A stretch of DNA of 56,959 bases from Actinomycetes bacterium (lineage in GTDB: Bacteria > Actinomycetota > Acidimicrobiia > Acidimicrobiales > SZUA-35): contig JAJRXF010000127.1 of assembly GCA_024276425.1 (NCBI GenBank), positions 1-56,959 on the forward strand, written 5' to 3'. Both the position numbers and the translations under genes were made by a program. Positions 52,808 to 56,959 of this stretch are shown piece after piece. Under the pieces are notes generated by a model, which worked only from the letters and a program-made list of their open reading frames with translations, ran no database searches and was not told where the DNA came from. The stretch's first letter is position 1, and each line of letters starts with the position of its first letter.

Positions 52808-53934
52808 GCAAGCTTCTCCAAAATTCTGGGGTGGACAATGACGCCATCACGGGCGACCAGGGTCCCAACGGTGAGCTCATCTTCTAGGTCAAGTTTGATA
52901 TTGCCGTCCTCACCAGTGAGGTGTTCCAAGAAACTGACCACATTGTGGGAGAACATCTGACTGGCGGTTGCCGCCGAACCGGAGGCGAGGTCGGAGGGAC
53001 TCAAAATGATGACACCTTGATGGTTCACCTCTTCATCCAGGACCGAAAGTTCGCAGTTTCCGCCTCGCTCACCTGCCATGTCGACAATGACTGACCCGGG
53101 GGCCATCGATTCGACCATCGAGGTTGTGACCAGAAGTGGGCTTGCGGCCCCTGGGATGGCGGCGGTGGTAATGACCACATCGGCCTGGCCGACATGGTGA
53201 GCGAGAAGCTCGAGTTGGCGACTGGCAGTTTCAGCATCTTGCTCTTTGGCATAGCCTCCACTGTCTTGTGAGTCCTCGGTTGCAAGATCGAGTTCGACGG
53301 CCTTGGCCCCCAAGGAGCGGATTTGTTCAGCGGCCGCAGGTCGAACGTCATATCCCTCAACCACAGCCCCGAGGCGTTTGGCGGTGGCGATGGCTTGGAG
53401 CCCAGCGACGCCGGCACCGAGCACCAGGACCCGGGCGGGCGCAACGGTGCCGGCTGCAGTCATCATGAGGGGGAACATCTTTGGGAGAGTTCTGGCGGCG
53501 AGAAGCACCGCTTCGCTTCCGGCGACCGTCGCCATTGAGGACAATACGTCCATCGTCTGGGCTCGGGTGACTCGGGGGATGAGCTCCAGGGAGATAAGGG
53601 TTGGGCCGTTCTTGGCCAACGCTTCGACGTGTTGAGGCTTCCACAATGGGTCCAACAGAGCCAGTAGGGTGTGGTGCTTGTTCAGCCCGTCGATCCGATG
53701 GGCGGCCGAGCCGTTGATGGCCAGGACAGTGGCTGTTTGATCGAGAAGTTCGGCACCTTGGCCAATGTTTGCTCCTGCGTCTTCATAGGCCCCGTCCGGG
53801 ATGCCAGCCCTGACACCAGCTTTGGACTCAACCATCACTGTATGGCCGACCTTGAGCAGCCGAGCGGTTCCCTCCGCAGTCAGGGCGACGCGCCGTTCGG
53901 TCCTCGCTGGTTCGCGCAAAACCACAATACGCAT
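52804..53934 (-). CDS. pntAA: NAD(P) transhydrogenase subunit alpha, soluble NAD-binding part
   Basis: 376 residues from ATG 53934. The upstream ATG at 53946 lies inside the TATGGT -10 element, so it is unlikely to be used. It has the alanine-dehydrogenase/PntA fold: REPARTERRVALTAEG, KAGVRAGIPDGAYEDAGA, and the NAD motif VLVLGAGVAGLQAIATAKRLGAVVEGYDVRP. It binds NADH as domain I of transhydrogenase. First gene of the pntAA-pntAB-pntB operon. Confidence 0.94.
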   Translation of the reverse strand: MRIVVLREPARTERRVALTAEGTARLLKVGHTVMVESKAGVRAGIPDGAYEDAGANIGQGAELLDQTATVLAINGSAAHRIDGLNKHHTLLALLDPLWKPQHVEALAKNGPTLISLELIPRVTRAQTMDVLSSMATVAGSEAVLLAARTLPKMFPLMMTAAGTVAPARVLVLGAGVAGLQAIATAKRLGAVVEGYDVRPAAAEQIRSLGAKAVELDLATEDSQDSGGYAKEQDAETASRQLELLAHHVGQADVVITTAAIPGAASPLLVTTSMVESMAPGSVIVDMAGERGGNCELSVLDEEVNHQGVIILSPSDLASGSAATASQMFSHNVVSFLEHLTGEDGNIKLDLEDELTVGTLVARDGVIVHPRILEKLA

Positions 53935-53947
53935 TGTTATGACCATA
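53935..53947 (-). promoter_or_regulatory. Leaderless -10 (TATGGT) of the pnt operon
   Basis: TATGGT (53947-53942, minus strand) is followed by seven bases, CATAACA, and the ATG at 53934. Confidence 0.6.
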
Positions 53948-54069
53948 GGGCTAGAAAGTGGAGCTCTCGTGGGAACAAGGTCCTATTTTGACTTCGCTCG
54001 CTCTTCCAACCCGTGACTGGATCTGGTTTCGTTGGTCCCGTTTCATGAACCTTATGAGTTCTCGGTTAA

Positions 54070-54086
54070 AACTACAGACTGTAGTT
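54070..54086. promoter_or_regulatory. Palindromic operator-like site upstream of the cupredoxin
   Basis: AACTACA-gac-TGTAGTT is a perfect 7-bp inverted repeat, 75 nt before the cupredoxin ATG. The TACA/TGTA core resembles BlaI/CopY-type operators, but the spacer is 3 rather than 2 bases. A related site precedes the next gene. Confidence 0.45.
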
Positions 54087-54161
54087 CTTAGGACCTTTGG
54101 CTCTGCTTGGTACCCCGGTGGGGGACTTAGCGTTGGGATAAATCTCCGGAAGGGCCCGATT

Positions 54162-54800
54162 ATGAAATCGTTATTCAGCGTGCACACAAGCCTGCAGACA
54201 AGCCTGCAGACAATTGCAGTATTGATGGCAGGGGCATTCGTTGGAGCGGCGTGCGTGGCCGATGATCCAGACCCCGAAGTAGCGGTTCTTGCCTCCGACG
54301 GTGAAATTCAGATCGAATTGAGCGAGTTCGCATTCTTGCCTTCAAGCATTACCGTCGCCGCTGGGACCGAGGTAACCCTGGTGCTAACGAACCAGGGCTC
54401 GGCGCCTCACGAGTTCATGCTGGGCTCCGAAGTACGCGATGGCGGTGGCTATGAGGTTGATCTTCTTGGCCGGATGGTGACGAGCATCGAGGGAACTGGA
54501 TATTCGGTGGAGGGTCTCGAAGAGGTGGTTGGAGAGGATCATGACGAGGCGGCCCCCGATGCAAGCCATGAGGAGGCAGCGGCACAAATAGATCCTGGCG
54601 ACAACTCGATGGACTCGATGGAGCAGGCTGGTATCGCACACACTGGATCGGAGATAACCGTTGAGCCCGGAGGAAGAGTGGTGTTGACCGCGACAGTCCC
54701 GGGCGACGCGTCAGGGGATTGGGACTTCGGCTGTTTCATCAAAGGCCACTTCGAAGCCGGGATGTATGGAACCTTCACCGTGGCATCGGGGGTCGAATAG
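54162..54800 (+). CDS. Cupredoxin-domain lipoprotein (type I copper site)
   Basis: 212 residues from ATG 54162, with GGAAGGG 7 nt upstream. A signal peptide contains a duplicated TSLQ (12-bp tandem repeat) and ends at a lipobox-like GAAC. The cupredoxin part begins IELSEFAFLPSSITVAAGTEVTLVLTNQGSAPHEFMLG (first His ligand) and ends CFIKGHFEAGMYGTFTV, giving C-X4-H-X4-M, a full type I copper set. Between them a His/Asp/Glu-rich loop (EDHDEAAPDASHEEAAA) may bind metal too. It is likely a blue copper electron carrier on the outer membrane face. Confidence 0.87.
   Translation: MKSLFSVHTSLQTSLQTIAVLMAGAFVGAACVADDPDPEVAVLASDGEIQIELSEFAFLPSSITVAAGTEVTLVLTNQGSAPHEFMLGSEVRDGGGYEVDLLGRMVTSIEGTGYSVEGLEEVVGEDHDEAAPDASHEEAAAQIDPGDNSMDSMEQAGIAHTGSEITVEPGGRVVLTATVPGDASGDWDFGCFIKGHFEAGMYGTFTVASGVE
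54186..54209. repeat. 12-bp tandem duplication in the signal peptide
   Basis: ACAAGCCTGCAG occurs twice head to tail and encodes TSLQTSLQ within the cupredoxin signal sequence. Confidence 0.85.
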
Positions 54801-54837
54801 ATTCCAGGGGAATTGGAGACTCCGTCGACCAGTTACA

Positions 54838-54852
54838 ACTACCGCTTGTAGT
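54838..54852. promoter_or_regulatory. Second ACTAC-GTAGT palindrome
   Basis: ACTAC-cgctt-GTAGT lies 32 nt before the next gene. Its arms match those of the site upstream of the cupredoxin, so both genes may answer to one regulator. Confidence 0.4.
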
Positions 54853-54883
54853 AACAACTGAAGACAACGAAACGGGGTTTTCC

Positions 54884-55765
54884 ATGAGAGTGAGTCGGTC
54901 TAGAAGAGTGAAGGTCTTCGCCACCGGAGTTCTGGCCGCAACAACGCTGTTGGGGGGTGTTGCCTATGCGCGCGCTGGGTCGGCCGACGTTCTTGGCGGT
55001 CCAACAAAGGTCACGGTGAGAGCCAAGGGTGATGTGCGCTGGATCCTGCCTGGACAGCGAGAACTCGATCCCTTCGTGTTCGGCACTCCAGCCCAACCAT
55101 TGGGGTTCGAGCAGCCTGGAGTAATCGGCGTTCCGGTCGAAGGCCGGCTGCTCTCCGAAGATGGCAACAGTTTCACCACCACCGCGGCACCTGGACCATT
55201 CTCGGACAACTGGGCCGCGGTAACTGGTCGCTCCCGCTTCCGGGCGGTGGACGTCACCGCTTTGGGAGGTCCGGGCTCTCGGGACAAGGTGAGGGGGTCC
55301 TTCAACTGCACCAGTCCTGATGGTCTGCACAAATATCGGGTCAAGTTGCGCTCGGTGTTACCGGATCTGCCTGATCATGAGAATTTCGGCGGTGTGGGAC
55401 TCAATGTTGCGCAACATGGCCGCACCGGAATCGGTACGAAACTAATGCCCCAGGTCCTGACGTACGTGACCTTTTGGGCTGTGGCCGACCTGTACCACGA
55501 TGGTGAACTAGTGGCTCCCAACCAATTTGTTCACTACATGTTGACTGACCAGGTCCGTGACATCGATGGTGACTACTCACTTGGGTGGGACAACGACGTT
55601 TCTGTTGGGGATCTTCAGGCTCATCTGATTCTTCCCCCGGTCGAGGTCACTCCCGACGGTCCGGTTCCTCGCCCAGTCCCAACTGGTTTTGAGTTGCCCA
55701 ATGGTGTAGAGCAACCGTTCATGCACATAATGTTTGAAGACATCACCAAGCTCTCGGCGAAGTAG
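54884..55765 (+). CDS. Secreted protein of unknown function
   Basis: 293 residues from ATG 54884 (GGGG 6 nt upstream). A basic start and hydrophobic core (VFATGVLAATTLLGGVAYARA) form a Sec-type signal peptide, with cleavage likely near ARA. I do not recognise the mature part. It is beta-rich with several Pro/Gly turns, includes FNCTSPDGLHKYRVKLRSVLP, and a conserved-looking FWAVADLYHDGELVAPNQFVHYMLTDQ with multiple His. It follows the cupredoxin by 83 nt and shares the palindromic site, so a copper-related role is possible. Followed by a strong terminator. Confidence 0.72.
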   Translation: MRVSRSRRVKVFATGVLAATTLLGGVAYARAGSADVLGGPTKVTVRAKGDVRWILPGQRELDPFVFGTPAQPLGFEQPGVIGVPVEGRLLSEDGNSFTTTAAPGPFSDNWAAVTGRSRFRAVDVTALGGPGSRDKVRGSFNCTSPDGLHKYRVKLRSVLPDLPDHENFGGVGLNVAQHGRTGIGTKLMPQVLTYVTFWAVADLYHDGELVAPNQFVHYMLTDQVRDIDGDYSLGWDNDVSVGDLQAHLILPPVEVTPDGPVPRPVPTGFELPNGVEQPFMHIMFEDITKLSAK

Positions 55766-55785
55766 GTCTCCAAGTTCGGAACGCG

Positions 55786-55829
55786 CAGATCGGGAAGTGC
55801 CGAGGCACTTCCCGATCTGTTGTAATCTG
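55786..55829 (+). terminator. Strong Rho-independent terminator
   Basis: A perfect 15-bp stem (55786-55800 with 55805-55819) and 4-nt loop CGAG, followed by TTGTAATCTG. It ends the secreted-protein transcript and lies just past the 3' end of the convergent pilin gene. Confidence 0.85.
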
Positions 55830-55855
55830 TAGACCTCCAAGGTGGAGGTGGAGGA

Positions 55856-56044
55856 TCAGCTGGCCGAGATGGCGCTGTCCACAGCAGAGAACTTGTCGGC
55901 GGCGCTGTTACCGAGAGCGGTGACGGCTGCGATGCAGACGACGGCGATCAGGGCAACGAGGAGGGCGTACTCAACGAGAGAAGCGCCACGCTCGGTCTTG
56001 GCCTGAGCGGTCATCCAAGCTGAAAGAAACTGAAAGTGCAGCAT
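55856..56044 (-). CDS. flp: Flp/Tad major pilin
   Basis: 62 residues from ATG 56044 (GGAG 8 nt upstream; an internal ATG at 56014 would shorten the leader). The prepilin signature is KTERG-ASLVEYALLVALIAVV: cleavage after Gly, Glu at mature position 5 and Tyr at 6, the Flp motif, followed by a hydrophobic helix and a short polar tail. It would be processed by a TadV-type peptidase, not found here, and assembled by the Tad machine encoded 5-12 kb upstream. Confidence 0.92.
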   Translation of the reverse strand: MLHFQFLSAWMTAQAKTERGASLVEYALLVALIAVVCIAAVTALGNSAADKFSAVDSAISAS

Positions 56045-56179
56045 AGTAATTACTCCGAAATTGTTTTGTTTTGTCCCGATTGGGCTTTCACGTACTAGAT
56101 CGGCGGACAAGGCAGAAAGCTGGATAGGCCATTGGACCCGTTCCCCGAGTGGGCCTGGGCGCCAGGGAGCCAGAGCCAG

Positions 56180-56851
56180 TTAGTCAAGCGTGACGATGCC
56201 CATCCGAACCGCACGGAGAACTGCTTGGGTTCGGTCTCGGGCATCGAGCTTCTGATAGATGGAAGCCAGATGGTTCTTCACCGTCTTTTGGCTGATGTAC
56301 AGGTTCTCTGCCACCTCGGGCGTCGAGCACCCATCGGCAATGAGTTGCAGCACTTCCTCTTCGCGTTTGGTGATAATGCGTTCTGGCTCCCCACCACCAT
56401 CCTGGCGACGAACTTCAACGAGCATGGAGGCTGCCAGCCTGGGGGAGAGTGCAGTTTCACCTGCGGCCACGGTCTCGATGGCCGATGCGATCTCGTCGGT
56501 CGAACAATCCTTGACGAGGTACCCGTTCGCGCCAGCGCGGATGGCGTCGGCCAGAACGTCTTGGTCAGCGTGCATGGTCAACATCACAATGCGAACCTCG
56601 GGCTGGCGAGCCTTGATCTGGCGGGTTGCTTCAACCCCACCCAGTTCTGGCATCGACACGTCCATGAGGATGACATCGGGTCGTACGGCTGCAGCAAGAT
56701 CCACGGCCTCTGCGCCGTCTCGGGCTTCGCCCACAATCTCAAAACCGCGCTCATCCATCGAGCGGCGCAGCCCCTCGCGGAGCATGCGATGATCGTCGGC
56801 AAGCATCAGACGGATGACAGATGGTTCTCCGTCTGGCCGAGTTGTGGCCAT
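56180..56851 (-). CDS. NarL/LuxR-family response regulator
   Basis: 223 residues from ATG 56851, 14 nt after the kinase stop; an in-frame GTG at 56887 overlaps the kinase. The receiver has DDHRMLREGL, phospho-acceptor Asp 64 in VILMDVSMPELGG, Thr in MLTMHAD and Lys in YLVKDCS. The C-terminal LuxR helix-turn-helix is ITKREEEVLQLIADGCSTPEVAENLYISQKTVKNHLASIYQKL. It controls genes in response to the adjacent kinase. It lies directly before the pilin gene on the same strand, so pilus control is a fair guess. Confidence 0.94.
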   Translation of the reverse strand: MATTRPDGEPSVIRLMLADDHRMLREGLRRSMDERGFEIVGEARDGAEAVDLAAAVRPDVILMDVSMPELGGVEATRQIKARQPEVRIVMLTMHADQDVLADAIRAGANGYLVKDCSTDEIASAIETVAAGETALSPRLAASMLVEVRRQDGGGEPERIITKREEEVLQLIADGCSTPEVAENLYISQKTVKNHLASIYQKLDARDRTQAVLRAVRMGIVTLD

Positions 56852-56865
56852 TGGTTCGGTTGGAT

Positions 56866-56959
56866 TCAGTCCTGTTCGAGGCAGCACCGTACTGTGGTCC
56901 CTTCTCCGGGGTGAGAGAGCAATTCGAGGGAGGCGCCAACGCTGGCGGCCCGTTCTCGC
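56866..56959 (-). CDS. Sensor histidine kinase, C-terminal fragment
   Basis: About 30 codons of a minus-strand frame enter from the right edge and end at TGA 56868-56866. They read RERAASVGASLELLSHPGEG followed by TTVRCCLEQD, which matches the end of a HATPase_c domain (the P-G-x-G-T loop after the G boxes) in NarX/DegS-type kinases. Its stop lies 14 nt before the NarL-type regulator, confirming a two-component pair. The rest lies outside the window. Confidence 0.8.
   Translation of the reverse strand, partial: RERAASVGASLELLSHPGEGTTVRCCLEQD

Overview
The window reads as an ordinary chromosomal segment of a moderately GC-rich actinobacterium. A mycothiol synthase (MshD-like), a SigR/RsrA-type redox sigma/anti-sigma pair, a PdtaR-type ANTAR regulator directly upstream of polA, a group II truncated haemoglobin and a FabD-FabH-FabG-ACP-FabF cluster all point to Actinomycetota. 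The class Acidimicrobiia is my best guess, but that is inference. There is no sign of prophage, insertion sequences, CRISPR or rRNA genes.

Layout. 1-6.9 kb: end of a methyltransferase, a GT2-GtrA glycosyltransferase, LMW phosphatase, MaoC hydratase, rlmN, a VIT1/CCC1 transporter, mshD, nth, and a structured intergenic tail. 7.0-12.3 kb: a tightly overlapping histidine operon hisD-C-B-H-A-F. 12.3-16.8 kb: an alpha/beta hydrolase and a GroES-like gene back to back, a HAD 5'-nucleotidase, then hisI overlapping trpE. 16.8-22.5 kb: a cell-surface acyl-transfer pair (MBOAT plus SGNH), a YgfZ-like protein and an OmpR/EnvZ-type two-component system. 22.6-27.3 kb: ABM monooxygenase, trpC (apparently with a CTG start), trpF, a flavin disulfide reductase carrying an 18-bp x 6 repeat, and a DUF3179 lipoprotein. 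27.3-31.2 kb: leuA with a leucine-rich leader peptide and attenuator, anti-sigma and sigma factor, truncated haemoglobin and HU. 31.3-36.4 kb: fabZ and the fabD-H-G-acpP-fabF operon (FabD has an extra C-terminal barrel-like domain). 36.7-42.9 kb: tRNA-Leu(CAA), a coiled-coil protein, pdtaR, polA, a methyltransferase and rpsA. 43.1-51.1 kb: a Tad/Flp pilus operon (cpaB, cpaE, tadA, a VWA-tadB fusion, tadC) ending in a polytopic GT-C-like membrane protein. 51.1-53.9 kb: pntAA-pntAB-pntB. 54-57 kb: a cupredoxin lipoprotein, an unknown secreted protein, the Flp pilin, and a NarL-type two-component pair running off the right edge.

The most striking non-coding pattern is promoter architecture. At least fourteen genes have a TANNNT hexamer ending only 6-8 nt before the start codon and no Shine-Dalgarno sequence, which implies leaderless transcripts. 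In two divergent pairs (rlmN/VIT1 and hydrolase/GroES-like) the two hexamers overlap in a tiny symmetric element, so one 22-24 bp spacer appears to serve two leaderless genes. The leuA leader peptide itself appears leaderless. The sigma-factor gene has an exact GGAAT-N18-GTT promoter, the SigR/SigH consensus, which implies autoregulation. Short tandem duplications (11-21 bp units) recur inside and between genes.

Start sites were chosen by Shine-Dalgarno sequences, stop/start overlaps, leaderless promoters and family N-termini; several differ from the longest open frame. All functional statements come from motif recognition by eye; no database search was run.
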